Shown here: positions 27,095-36,595 of the stretch, piece after piece
How positions within the stretch are numbered: position 1 is the first letter of the stretch
How the letters are laid out: every line of letters begins with the position of its first letter
Source of the DNA: an uncultured Opitutia bacterium
GTDB lineage: Bacteria > Verrucomicrobiota > Verrucomicrobiia > Opitutales > Opitutaceae
Length of the DNA: 64,000 nt
Direction of reading: 5' to 3'
Assembly (NCBI GenBank): GCA_903855985.1
Contig: CAIOAO010000011.1
Span: 16,057 to 80,056 of the forward strand
Notes under the pieces: model-generated
What the model saw: only the letters and a program-made list of their open reading frames with translations
The model's database searches: none
Told to the model about the DNA's origin: nothing
Made by a program: the position numbers and the translations under genes

Positions 27095-28185
27095 GACCGG
27101 GGGGAATTCTGCACAAGCCGGGTGAAAAGGTCGAGATACGCCCGCGGCTGGGTCACGGGATCAAACCGGGCGGTGGCGGAGGCCCGGGCCTGGGTCCCGC
27201 AGCTGTGGCGGAAGGCCGCGTCGGCCAGGAGCGGCTGCAGCCGGGCGAGAAACCCGGTACGGTCGCCCTGGGGCACCACCCAGCCGGTCTGGCCGGGGAG
27301 GAAACACTCGCCGATGCCCTGGGCTTCGTACACGACGGCCGGCAGGCCGTGGGCCTGGGCCTCGATGAGGAAGTTCGAGAGCGACTCGCTGCGGGAGGCG
27401 TGGACGGCGAGATCGGCGGCGCGGTAGAGCGCCGAAGGATCGGGTTGAAAGCCGAGGAGCTTGACCCGCGCGCCGAGTCCGCGGTCGGTCACGAGTCGCT
27501 GGCAGTCGGCGAGGGCGGGGCCGGTGCCGGCGAGCCACAACTGCCAGTCGGTGCCGGCCGGGAGGGTGGCAGCCAGCTCGATGAGCTCCCGCTGGTTCTT
27601 TTCCGGCCGAAACATCGCGACACAGATCAGGACCGCGGTGCCGGGACCCGCGCCGTATTGGTTACGGAGAACGGTGTTGCGGGTGAGGGAGGAAGCGGGC
27701 GGAAAGACGAGCGAGTTGTAGATGACGGAGATCTTGGCCTCGGGCAGGGCATGCTGGGCGACGAGGTTTGATTTCGCCTCCTGGCTGTTGGCGACGATGT
27801 GCCGGACGGTGCGCAGGGAGCGCCGGAAAAGTCCGGGCAGGGGTTTGCCGGTGCGCATGGTGGCGAGCACCACGGCGGCGGGAAATTTTTCCTGGAGGCC
27901 ACCGGCGTAGCAATTCGCCATCCGGCCCATGCAGAGGATGACGTCGGGCGCGATTGCCGCCGCCGCGCGGGTCAGGCCAGGAGCAAACCAGTCGAGCCGC
28001 GTGTCGAACGGCTGCAGCACCCGGCGCGTGACGGCCGGGCTGACGGTGGCGGCCAGGGCGCCGCCCGGGCGGAAGGTGAGCAGGGTGGTGTCATGCCCGG
28101 CGGCGGCGAAGGCGCCGGCCAGCAGGATGGACTGCCGCTCCGTGCCGCCGCTGCGCAGGAAGTCCTGAACGACAAGGATTTTCAT
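27091..28185 (-). CDS. Glycosyltransferase family 4
   Basis: N-terminal GGTERQ; FRPEKNQRELIELA; C-terminal HASRSESLSNFLIEAQAHGLPAVVYEAQG. Confidence 0.92.
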   Translation of the reverse strand: MKILVVQDFLRSGGTERQSILLAGAFAAAGHDTTLLTFRPGGALAATVSPAVTRRVLQPFDTRLDWFAPGLTRAAAAIAPDVILCMGRMANCYAGGLQEKFPAAVVLATMRTGKPLPGLFRRSLRTVRHIVANSQEAKSNLVAQHALPEAKISVIYNSLVFPPASSLTRNTVLRNQYGAGPGTAVLICVAMFRPEKNQRELIELAATLPAGTDWQLWLAGTGPALADCQRLVTDRGLGARVKLLGFQPDPSALYRAADLAVHASRSESLSNFLIEAQAHGLPAVVYEAQGIGECFLPGQTGWVVPQGDRTGFLARLQPLLADAAFRHSCGTQARASATARFDPVTQPRAYLDLFTRLVQNSPRS

Positions 28186-28232
28186 TGCTCGGCGCGGCGG
28201 CGGGACGAAAATCGAAAAGTCACCGTACGCAT

Positions 28233-28622
28233 ATGAAACAATTGCTCGTCCGCTGGTTGGTGCTGGCCCTGGGAGTGCTCCTGGCCACGAAGCTCGTGAG
28301 CGGGATTTCCTGCTCGGACGGCACCACGCTGATCGTGGTCGTGCTGCTGCTGAGTTTCTTCAATGCGATCCTCAAGCCGGTGCTGCTGCTGTTTACGCTG
28401 CCGTTCATTTTGCTGACCATGGGGCTGGGGATCATCCTGATCAATGCCTTGTTGTTCTTCTGGGCGGGAAATCTGGTCGCGGGCTTTTATGTCGCGAGCT
28501 TCTGGTCCGCCATCGGCGGGGCCGTGGTGGTCAGCATCACGAATCTCGTCATCAGTGTGATCACGCGCGGGCCGCCCAAGCCGCCGAAGGCGCCGACGCG
28601 GGGCGACGTGATCGACATTTGA
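28233..28622 (+). CDS. YvlD-like/phage holin family 4 superfamily membrane protein
   Basis: NAILKPVLLLFTLPFILLTMGLGIILINALLFFWAG. Confidence 0.85.
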   Translation: MKQLLVRWLVLALGVLLATKLVSGISCSDGTTLIVVVLLLSFFNAILKPVLLLFTLPFILLTMGLGIILINALLFFWAGNLVAGFYVASFWSAIGGAVVVSITNLVISVITRGPPKPPKAPTRGDVIDI

Positions 28623-28710
28623 TTCCTGCTCGGCGCCGCCTGCGGGTGGGCGAGGGCGGCCCGGTCGAGTTTCCATTTGACGGGTTTTGGCAGCGTGGCG
28701 ACGTTGGGAG

Positions 28711-30108
28711 ATGGCTGAATCCATTGAATATGACCTGGTCGTCGTTGGCGGTGGTCCTGCGGGTTACGCGGGCGCAATTCGCGCCGGGCAACTCGGCAAA
28801 AAAGTGGCGTGCGTCGAGATGGAGCGCGCCGGCGGCACCTGCCTCAACTGGGGCTGCATCCCGACCAAGGCGCTCCTGAAGAGCGCGGAGCTTTACCAGA
28901 AGATCAAGAAGTCCGAAGCCTTTGGGATCTCGGTCAAGGACGTGTCCTTTGACTTCGCGAAGGTCATGGAGCGCTCGCGCGGCGTCGCCGGCCAGATGGC
29001 CAAGGGCGTCGAGTTCCTGTTCAAGAAGAACAAGGTCGATTACTTCGTGGGCAAGGCCCAGATCACCGTGCCGGGCATGGTCGAAATCACCGAGGGCGAG
29101 CACAAGGGGAAGTTTCTCCGCACGAAAAACATCCTCCTCGCGACCGGCTGCAAGATGCGCCGCATCCCCGATCTCGCCGTGGACGGCGAACGCGTGATGA
29201 CCTCGCGCGAGGCCCTGGCCGGCAAGGTGCTCCCGAAGTCCATCGTGATCGTCGGCGCCGGCGCCATCGGCGTGGAGTTCGCGTATTTCTACAACGCCTT
29301 CGGCACGAAGGTGACGCTGGTGGAGATGCTGCCGCAGATCCTGCCGGTGGAGGACGAGGAAGTCGCCAAGCTGCTGCACCGCTCGTTCGAGAAGCAGGGC
29401 ATCACCGTGCATGTGGCCACGAAGTGTGAGAATTTCCGCGTCGGGAAAGGCTCCGTGAAGCTCACCCTCGTGAAGGACGGCAAGAGCGAGGAGATCGAGG
29501 CGGAGACGGTGCTGTCCGCCATCGGCGTGGTGCCGAACCTTGACGGCGTGCTGTCGCCGAAGGTGAAGCTCGAGCTCGACCGCAACTACGTGAAGGTCGG
29601 CGACGATTACCAGACCAGCGTGAAGGGCATCTACGGCGCCGGGGACATCATCGGGCCGCCGTGGCTGGCGCACGTGGCGACCTATGAGGCCGTGAATGCG
29701 GTCCAGGGCATGTTCGGCCACAGCAAGCCGCACCGCGTGAAGAATTTTCCCGGCTGCACGTATTGCGCCCCCCAGGTGGCGAGCACGGGCCTGACCGAGA
29801 AGGCCGCGAAGGAAAAGGGCCTGAACTACAAGGTCGGCAAGTTCCCGTTCACCGCTTCCGGCAAGGCCGTGGCGTCGGCGGAGTCAGAGGGCTTCGTGAA
29901 GGTCCTGAGCGACGCCAAGACGGGCGAGATCCTCGGCGCGCACATCATTGGCGCCGACGCGACCGAGCTGATCGCGGAGTACGGCCTGGTCATCCAGATG
30001 GAAGGCACGGTCGAGGACATCCACCACACGATCCACGCGCACCCGACGCTCAGCGAAGCCGTGATGGAGTCGGCGGCGGCGACGATGGGTGAGGCGATAC
30101 ATATCTGA
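28711..30108 (+). CDS. lpdA: Dihydrolipoyl dehydrogenase
   Basis: GGTCLNWGCIPTKALL redox motif; AGDIIGPPWLAHVA; HAHPTLSEA. Confidence 0.97.
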   Translation: MAESIEYDLVVVGGGPAGYAGAIRAGQLGKKVACVEMERAGGTCLNWGCIPTKALLKSAELYQKIKKSEAFGISVKDVSFDFAKVMERSRGVAGQMAKGVEFLFKKNKVDYFVGKAQITVPGMVEITEGEHKGKFLRTKNILLATGCKMRRIPDLAVDGERVMTSREALAGKVLPKSIVIVGAGAIGVEFAYFYNAFGTKVTLVEMLPQILPVEDEEVAKLLHRSFEKQGITVHVATKCENFRVGKGSVKLTLVKDGKSEEIEAETVLSAIGVVPNLDGVLSPKVKLELDRNYVKVGDDYQTSVKGIYGAGDIIGPPWLAHVATYEAVNAVQGMFGHSKPHRVKNFPGCTYCAPQVASTGLTEKAAKEKGLNYKVGKFPFTASGKAVASAESEGFVKVLSDAKTGEILGAHIIGADATELIAEYGLVIQMEGTVEDIHHTIHAHPTLSEAVMESAAATMGEAIHI

Positions 30109-30117
30109 GGACAAAGC

Positions 30118-30378
30118 GTGCAAGCGCTGGCCCAGGCATTCCTCATTGGGTGTGGGATGCTGGGCCTGTTACTCACTACGCCCATGGCGATCTACACTTG
30201 GATCGCACATCGCTCATTTGGGGGCGATATCTTGAAAAACGAGCGCCAATGGCTCTGGGCGCCCTTGGCATTTCTGGTTGCCCTTGCCGTTGGATTAATT
30301 TGGCGACGAGTCACCAAGCGTCGCGAGCTGCCACGTCCGGCTTGGAAATTGACCGAAGACGGCACAACCGGTATCTGA
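30118..30378 (+). CDS. Hypothetical small membrane protein (GTG start)
   Basis: Two predicted hydrophobic segments and a basic C-terminus; lies between lpdA and tRNA-Arg. Confidence 0.5.
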   Translation: MQALAQAFLIGCGMLGLLLTTPMAIYTWIAHRSFGGDILKNERQWLWAPLAFLVALAVGLIWRRVTKRRELPRPAWKLTEDGTTGI

Positions 30379-30487
30379 ACTGGCTCGCCAAGTCGCAGCT
30401 GCCTTGAGGGTGGGCTGGCCCGCCTTCGCCCGCTGGACGCGGGCTACGGCGTGGCAGTCTTCCGGCCACTGCCGTGGCAGCGAAGAC

Positions 30488-30562
30488 TGGTGCGAGCGCT
30501 GGGAATCGAACCCAGATCTATGGCTTCGGAGGCCACTACACTATCCATTGTGCTACGCTCGC
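30488..30562 (-). tRNA. tRNA-Arg (anticodon CCG), CCA encoded
   Basis: Acceptor GCGAGCG/CGCTCGC, T arm CTGGG-TTCGATT-CCCAG, anticodon loop CTCCGAA, ACCA 3' end. Confidence 0.93.
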
Positions 30563-30631
30563 AGGAAAGAAACGCCCGCAAAATCCCCGTCGCGGCGGGG
30601 CCTGTCGAGCGCAAAGACGGCCGGGGCCGGC

Positions 30632-31258
30632 TTACTCCGCCGCCTCCCGGGTGAACCGGTGGACGAAGAAATAGTAGATCACGCCCAGCACGGCCAGCGC
30701 GCCGACGGCCCAGATCGTGATGCGGTGCAGCTCGCCGTTCATCAGCGCGGCATCCTTGCCGGCCTGGATGCCGACCCAGCAGAGGACGGTGCACCAGACA
30801 GCGGAACCGAGGATCGTGAAGACGGAGAACTTGAAGTAGTTCATCCGCACGATGCCGGCGGGAATGCCGATGAGGTGACGCACGACCGGGAGCAGGCGCG
30901 AGGCGAAGATGCCGAAGCTGCCGAAGCGGGCGGCCCAGCGCTCGGCCTGTTCCACCTTGGCCGGGGGGACAAAGAAGAATTTGCCATAGCGCAGCACGAG
31001 CGGGCGGCCGGCCCAGCGGGAGAGCCAGTACATGACGGTCGCGCCGATCCAAGAGCCGATTGTGCCGGCGATGACGATGCCGAGGAACGTCATGTTGCCC
31101 GACTTCTGCGCGGCGATGATGGCGGGCGGGATGATCAGCTCGCTGGGCAGCGGAATGATCGAGCTCTCGATCGCCATCAACAGCACGATCAGCGGGTAGC
31201 CGCCGGTCGCGAGGGATTGGTTGTACCAGTCGAAAAGGCCTTTGAAGAGGTCGTGCAT
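30632..31258 (-). CDS. DedA-family membrane protein
   Basis: LMAIESSIIPLPSELIIPPAI; SRLLPVVRHLIGIPAGIVRM. Confidence 0.95.
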   Translation of the reverse strand: MHDLFKGLFDWYNQSLATGGYPLIVLLMAIESSIIPLPSELIIPPAIIAAQKSGNMTFLGIVIAGTIGSWIGATVMYWLSRWAGRPLVLRYGKFFFVPPAKVEQAERWAARFGSFGIFASRLLPVVRHLIGIPAGIVRMNYFKFSVFTILGSAVWCTVLCWVGIQAGKDAALMNGELHRITIWAVGALAVLGVIYYFFVHRFTREAAE

Positions 31259-31262
31259 GGGG

Positions 31263-31296
31263 CAAAAAAAAGGCAGGCAACCGAGGGCTGCCTGCC
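31263..31296 (-). terminator. Intrinsic terminator of the small basic protein gene
   Basis: ggcaggca...tgcctgcc stem with A tract on + strand. Confidence 0.85.
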
Positions 31297-31315
31297 GGAA
31301 AAAGAGCGGGGTGGC

Positions 31316-31471
31316 TTAGACGTCGGGCTTGGTCTTGCGGAGGCCCTGGACGCGATCGCCGGCCTTCCATTGACCGCGCTTCTTGAGCAGGTCGACGCGC
31401 TCGAACCGCTTGAGCACGTTGCGTTTAATGACGAGACCGGAGACACCTTGGAGGGATTTGTGCTGGGACAT
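31316..31471 (-). CDS. Small basic protein (51 aa), Verrucomicrobiota/Chlamydiota type; absent from ORF track
   Basis: Hand translation MSQHKSLQGVSGLVIKRNVLKRFERVDLLKKRGQWKAGDRVQGLRKTKPDV*; followed by a terminator. Confidence 0.9.
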   Translation of the reverse strand: MSQHKSLQGVSGLVIKRNVLKRFERVDLLKKRGQWKAGDRVQGLRKTKPDV

Positions 31472-31498
31472 GGTAGTAAATGGATGGTTGGCGACTTG

Positions 31499-31819
31499 CT
31501 AAAGGGGTAACTTGGTAGGGTTCACCCCAGCCCATGACAAGTATTTTTCTCCCACGCGGTCGGCCCGCACGACGATCCACTCGGGCGTGTCGTATGGATG
31601 ATGGTCCAGGACATGGGTTTCCAGGGCTGAAAGCTTGTCAGGCAGGCACTTAAGGCAGAGGCGGAACTCCTCGCTGCGCTCCGGACGGCCCTGCCAGGTG
31701 TAAAACGAGACAATCGGCCCCTCGACCTGCACGCACACAGCCAGGCCGAGGGACACGACCTCGGCGGCGAGTTTTTCGGCGTCGGCGCGCGTGGCCAAGG
31801 TTGTCCAAGCGATGAACAT
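31499..31819 (-). CDS. cutA: Divalent cation tolerance protein CutA
   Basis: MFIAWTTLATRADAEKLAAEVVSLGLAVCVQVEGPIVSFYTWQG. Confidence 0.94.
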   Translation of the reverse strand: MFIAWTTLATRADAEKLAAEVVSLGLAVCVQVEGPIVSFYTWQGRPERSEEFRLCLKCLPDKLSALETHVLDHHPYDTPEWIVVRADRVGEKYLSWAGVNPTKLPL

Positions 31820-31930
31820 GCGGCAGCGTTTCCGCAGGAGGGAGGGCGGGGCAAGCCGGGAAATTGACCCTTGACGCATCGTGGGCCCAGCCTACTTCTA
31901 ACCGTTTCACCGCAGCCATCCGCCCAAGCC

Positions 31931-32131
31931 ATGAGAGACGATTACATCAAAGACGCGCTCAAGATCATTCCCGATCCGAACATGCTCATCAACGTGGTTT
32001 CCCGCCGCGTGAAGCAGCTCCGCCGCGGCAACCGCCCGCTGGTCGAGTCGCTCGAGAAGCTCTCGGCCGAGGACACCGCGCTGCGCGAGATCAGCGAAGG
32101 CAAGATCAGCTACGAAGTGAGCGAAGCCTGA
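31931..32131 (+). CDS. rpoZ: RNA polymerase omega subunit
   Basis: INVVSRRVKQLRRGNRPLVE...ALREISEGKISYE. Confidence 0.93.
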   Translation: MRDDYIKDALKIIPDPNMLINVVSRRVKQLRRGNRPLVESLEKLSAEDTALREISEGKISYEVSEA

Positions 32132-32157
32132 GCGGCGGACGAGATTCGACTTTTTAC

Positions 32158-32202
32158 AGGCGGCCCGTTCTGCTGTTGAGCAGACCCGGAGCCGCCTTTT
32201 TC
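32158..32202 (+). terminator. Intrinsic terminator of rpoZ
   Basis: aggcggc...gccgcct outer stem with inner tctgct/agcaga stem, then T run. Confidence 0.75.
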
Positions 32203-32219
32203 ATGTCCCGGTCCCACCC

Positions 32220-32693
32220 ATGAGCGCGCAAAAGAAAGACGCCAAACGTTACACGGAGGTGCGCAACGCCAAGGCGCTGCGGGACTACTTCGTGGACGAA
32301 CGCTTCGAGGCGGGCATCGCGCTCCAGGGCACCGAGGTGAAGTCCATCCGCGCCGGCAAGGCGCAGATCAGCGACGCGTTCGGCAAGGTCGAGCGCGGTG
32401 AGGTCTGGCTGCACAACGTGCACATCGACCAGTATGCGTTCGGCAACATCAACAACCACGATGCGCGCCGGACCCGGAAGCTGCTGCTGCACGCGCACCA
32501 GATCCGGAAGATCGCCCAAGCACTCGGCACGAGCGGTCGTGCGCTCGTGCCGCTCCGCATGTATTTCAAGGATGCCCTGGTGAAGGTCGAGGTCGCGCTC
32601 TGCACCGGCAAAAAACTCTTCGACAAGCGTGAGACGCTGAAGAAGCAGGCCGTGACCCGCGACCTGGACAAGAGTCTGAAATTCCGCCGCTGA
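32220..32693 (+). CDS. smpB: SsrA-binding protein
   Basis: RNAKALRDYFVDERFEAGIALQGTEVKSIRAGKAQISDAF; KKLFDKRETLKKQ. Confidence 0.97.
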   Translation: MSAQKKDAKRYTEVRNAKALRDYFVDERFEAGIALQGTEVKSIRAGKAQISDAFGKVERGEVWLHNVHIDQYAFGNINNHDARRTRKLLLHAHQIRKIAQALGTSGRALVPLRMYFKDALVKVEVALCTGKKLFDKRETLKKQAVTRDLDKSLKFRR

Positions 32694-33601
32694 TGAAACC
32701 AGGACGCGACACTGTCACCGTCCGCGTGCCCGGCAGCACGTCGAATTGCGGCGCGGGCTTCGACACGCTCGGGCTGGCGCTTGCAATTTACAACCGCGTG
32801 ACCCTCACCCGCGCCACCGGCGCCGCGCCGGTGCCCGAACGACCGGCCGACGGGCGGGCCCAGGCGATGGTGGCGGAGACCGCGGCGCTTTATTTCAAGA
32901 CGGCGAACCTGGCGCCGGCGGGCTTTCGTTATCGCATCGAAGGCGAGGTGCCGCCGGCGCGCGGGCTGGGCTCGAGCGTGACGGTGATCGCGGGCGTACT
33001 GGCGGGACTCGATGCGTTGCACGGCACCGGGTGGACCCGGCACCAACTCGTGGCGGCCGCCACGGTGCTGGAGGGTCATCCCGACAACGCGAGCGCGGGT
33101 GTACTCGGGGGTTTTACCGTGTCGCGGTGCGACCCGGCGACAGGCGCCTACCTCGATACCGTGCGGATCGACGTACCGGCCGAACTGGCCTTTGTGGTGG
33201 TTTCACCGGAAGTCGAGTTGCTCACGAAGGAGTCGCGCGCGGTGTTGCCGGCGACGCTGCCCTATTTTGACGCGGTGCGGAGCATCAACAGCGCGGCCTA
33301 TTTGACGGCGGCGTTCGCGACCGGCGACTTCGCGAAGCTGCGCCATGCCGGCGGTGATTTTATGCACGAACCCTACCGGCTGCCCGGGATCCGCGGGGCG
33401 GCTGCGGCGCTCGCGGCGGGGACGGCGGCGGGCGCGTACACCGGCTGGCTGAGCGGCAGCGGCTCGAGTGTGCTTTGCGTGAGCGCGGGCGCGGCGGCGG
33501 AAAATGTCGCGGCGGCCATGCGCGAGGCATTCACGCGCGAAGCGGTGGCCGGCGTGGCGCGGGTCCTGACCGCCGACAATACCGGCCTGCAGTTAGACTG
33601 A
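32693..33601 (+). CDS. thrB: Homoserine kinase
   Basis: VRVPGSTSNCGAGFDTLGLAL; EVPPARGLGSS; overlaps smpB stop. Confidence 0.94.
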   Translation: MKPGRDTVTVRVPGSTSNCGAGFDTLGLALAIYNRVTLTRATGAAPVPERPADGRAQAMVAETAALYFKTANLAPAGFRYRIEGEVPPARGLGSSVTVIAGVLAGLDALHGTGWTRHQLVAAATVLEGHPDNASAGVLGGFTVSRCDPATGAYLDTVRIDVPAELAFVVVSPEVELLTKESRAVLPATLPYFDAVRSINSAAYLTAAFATGDFAKLRHAGGDFMHEPYRLPGIRGAAAALAAGTAAGAYTGWLSGSGSSVLCVSAGAAAENVAAAMREAFTREAVAGVARVLTADNTGLQLD

Positions 33602-34015
33602 CGTCGTATTGACGCTGAACGGGTTGAGGCTGGCGGTGGGCCAGTGGCGGACGATTTCGTCGCAAAGATCCCGCCAGGTGAAGGGCTTGGATAGGACAGA
33701 CTTCGCGCTCGAGACCTTCAGTTTCTCCTGCATGGCGGGAGTGATCTGATGACCCGTGATCAGGATAAAGTTCGCATCCGGAACGACTTTCTTCGCCTCG
33801 GTCATGAACTCGAAGCCGTTCATTTCGGGCATTTCATAGTCGGTTACAATCATCCCGGCATCGAGGCGGGGAAGTGCCTCCAGTGCCTCGCGCGGATTCA
33901 GGAAGGCCACGACGGGACGATCCAGATTCTCCGCCAGCAGCTGCGTGAGCAGCTTGGTGTAGAATTTGTCATCATCCACAATGACCACGGATTTGCGCGC
34001 GGAGGTATTCACAGG
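33593..34015 (-). CDS. Single-domain response regulator (likely GTG start VNTSARKS)
   Basis: SVVIVDDDKFYTKLL; MIVTDYEMPEMNG; LITGHQ; LSKPF. Confidence 0.85.
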   Translation of the reverse strand, partial: PVNTSARKSVVIVDDDKFYTKLLTQLLAENLDRPVVAFLNPREALEALPRLDAGMIVTDYEMPEMNGFEFMTEAKKVVPDANFILITGHQITPAMQEKLKVSSAKSVLSKPFTWRDLCDEIVRHWPTASLNPFSVNTTSV

Positions 34016-34101
34016 GGTAAGGGGAAACCGTGCCCCGGGGGGAATGGCAGAGCAACGCCGACCACGCTTGATTCGTAATCCTACGTAAAGAGGATGCAGG
34101 C

Positions 34102-34566
34102 ATGTTGCACCTGGTCCTCTTCCAGCCCGAGATCGCGCCAAACACTGGCAATATTGGCCGGCTGTGTGCGCTCACGCGGTCGCGCCTGCATTTGATCCAC
34201 CCGCTGGGTTTCGAGATCACCGACCGGAATCTGAAGCGCGCCGGCATGGATTACTGGAAGTCACTCGAGGTCCACGAGCACGCGGACTGGGCGGCGTTCC
34301 GGTCGAGTCCGCTGGCGCCGAAGCGCCTGTGGTTGTTCACGACCAAGACCGAGCAAAGCTTCTGGGCGGTGCGCTATGCCGATGGCGACGGCCTGGTCTT
34401 TGGCAATGAAGGCTCGGGGGCGCCGGCCTGGCTGCATGATGAGATCGGGGCGACGCAGCGCGTGACGATCCCGCACGCCAATGCCGCACTGCGCTCGCTG
34501 AATCTCAGCACTGCGGCCGGCATTGCCTGTTACGAGGCGCTGCGGCAGGTCGGATTGCCAAAGTGA
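34102..34566 (+). CDS. trmL: tRNA (cytidine(34)-2'-O)-methyltransferase
   Basis: LVLFQPEIAPNTGNIGRLCA; LHLIHPLGFEITDRNLKRAGMDYW; GLVFGNEGSG. Confidence 0.96.
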   Translation: MLHLVLFQPEIAPNTGNIGRLCALTRSRLHLIHPLGFEITDRNLKRAGMDYWKSLEVHEHADWAAFRSSPLAPKRLWLFTTKTEQSFWAVRYADGDGLVFGNEGSGAPAWLHDEIGATQRVTIPHANAALRSLNLSTAAGIACYEALRQVGLPK

Positions 34567-34578
34567 ACTGCCGCCGGC

Positions 34579-35562
<984 letters not shown>

Positions 35563-35569
35563 GGGCCGG

Positions 35570-36544
35570 TCAGAGTTCGCCCGCCTGCACCCGGAGGCAG
35601 GCCTGGTCATGGGAGGCGGAGACGGGAGCGAGCTCGGGTTTTTCGACCTGGCACCGCTCGGTCACGAATTCGCAGCGCGGGGCGAAGGAGCAACCGACGA
35701 GTGGCTTGGAGAGGTCGGGCGGCATGCCGGGAATGGTGAAGAGCTCGGTGCCCTTGGTCTGCATCGAGGGGATGGAGCGCTGGAGGGCCCGGGTGTACGG
35801 ATGCTTCGGCGAATAGAAGAGGGTGCGGGTGTCGGCGGTCTCGACGATCCGGCCGGCGTACATGACCTGCACGCGGTCGCAGAGACCCGAGACCACGCCG
35901 AGGTCGTGCGTGATGAAGATGACGGCCATGCCGAGTTCGCGCTGCATCTTTTTGATGAGCTCAAGGATCTGCGCCTGCACGGTCACATCGAGCGCGGTGG
36001 TGGGTTCGTCAGCGATGAGGAGCTCGGGCTTGGTGATGAGCGCCATCGCGATCATCACGCGCTGCCGCATGCCGCCGGAAAACTCGTGCGGGTAGAGGTG
36101 GATGCGTTTGGCGGCGTCGTTGATGCCGACCTCCTCGAGCATCGCCAGGGCGCGGGCCAAGGCGTCGCGACGGGAGATTTTCTCGTGGATGAGCAGGGGT
36201 TCGATGAGCTGCTCGGAAATCCGCAGATAGGGATTCAGGGAGGTCATCGGGTCCTGGAAGATCATGGCGACCCGCTTGCCGCGAATGGCGCGCGCCTGTT
36301 TGGGCGTGCAGTGCAACAGGTCGACGCCGTCGAACATCGCCGTGCCGCTCTCGATCCGGCCGGGCGGCGTCGGGACCAGGCCCATGATGGAGTAGCACGT
36401 AACGGACTTGCCCGAGCCAGATTCGCCGACGATGCCGAGGGTTTCGCCGCGTTCCACGCTGAAGCTGATGCCGTCGACCGCGCGATAGACTCCGTTGCGG
36501 GTGTGAAACCAGGTGCGGAGGTCAGTGACGGTGAGCAGGGGCAT
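35570..36544 (-). CDS. Oligopeptide/dipeptide ABC transporter ATP-binding protein, OppD/DppD-like
   Basis: [45 protein letters not shown]. Confidence 0.95.
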   Translation of the reverse strand: MPLLTVTDLRTWFHTRNGVYRAVDGISFSVERGETLGIVGESGSGKSVTCYSIMGLVPTPPGRIESGTAMFDGVDLLHCTPKQARAIRGKRVAMIFQDPMTSLNPYLRISEQLIEPLLIHEKISRRDALARALAMLEEVGINDAAKRIHLYPHEFSGGMRQRVMIAMALITKPELLIADEPTTALDVTVQAQILELIKKMQRELGMAVIFITHDLGVVSGLCDRVQVMYAGRIVETADTRTLFYSPKHPYTRALQRSIPSMQTKGTELFTIPGMPPDLSKPLVGCSFAPRCEFVTERCQVEKPELAPVSASHDQACLRVQAGEL

Positions 36545-36595
36545 CAGGGAGAAACGTCAGCGCAGAGGCATGGGACAGCGGGCGGGGGCGCAAGG

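Noticed and set aside
28205-28220. cgaaaatcgaaaagtc upstream of the holin-like gene as another TCGAAAA element
   Set aside because: Too short (about two units) to separate from chance
30404-31510. 368-aa plus-strand ORF across tRNA-Arg
   Set aside because: Runs over the tRNA and antisense to dedA and the small basic protein gene
32145-32693. Possible tmRNA (ssrA) near smpB
   Set aside because: No tRNA-like ends or tag ORF seen in the flanking sequence
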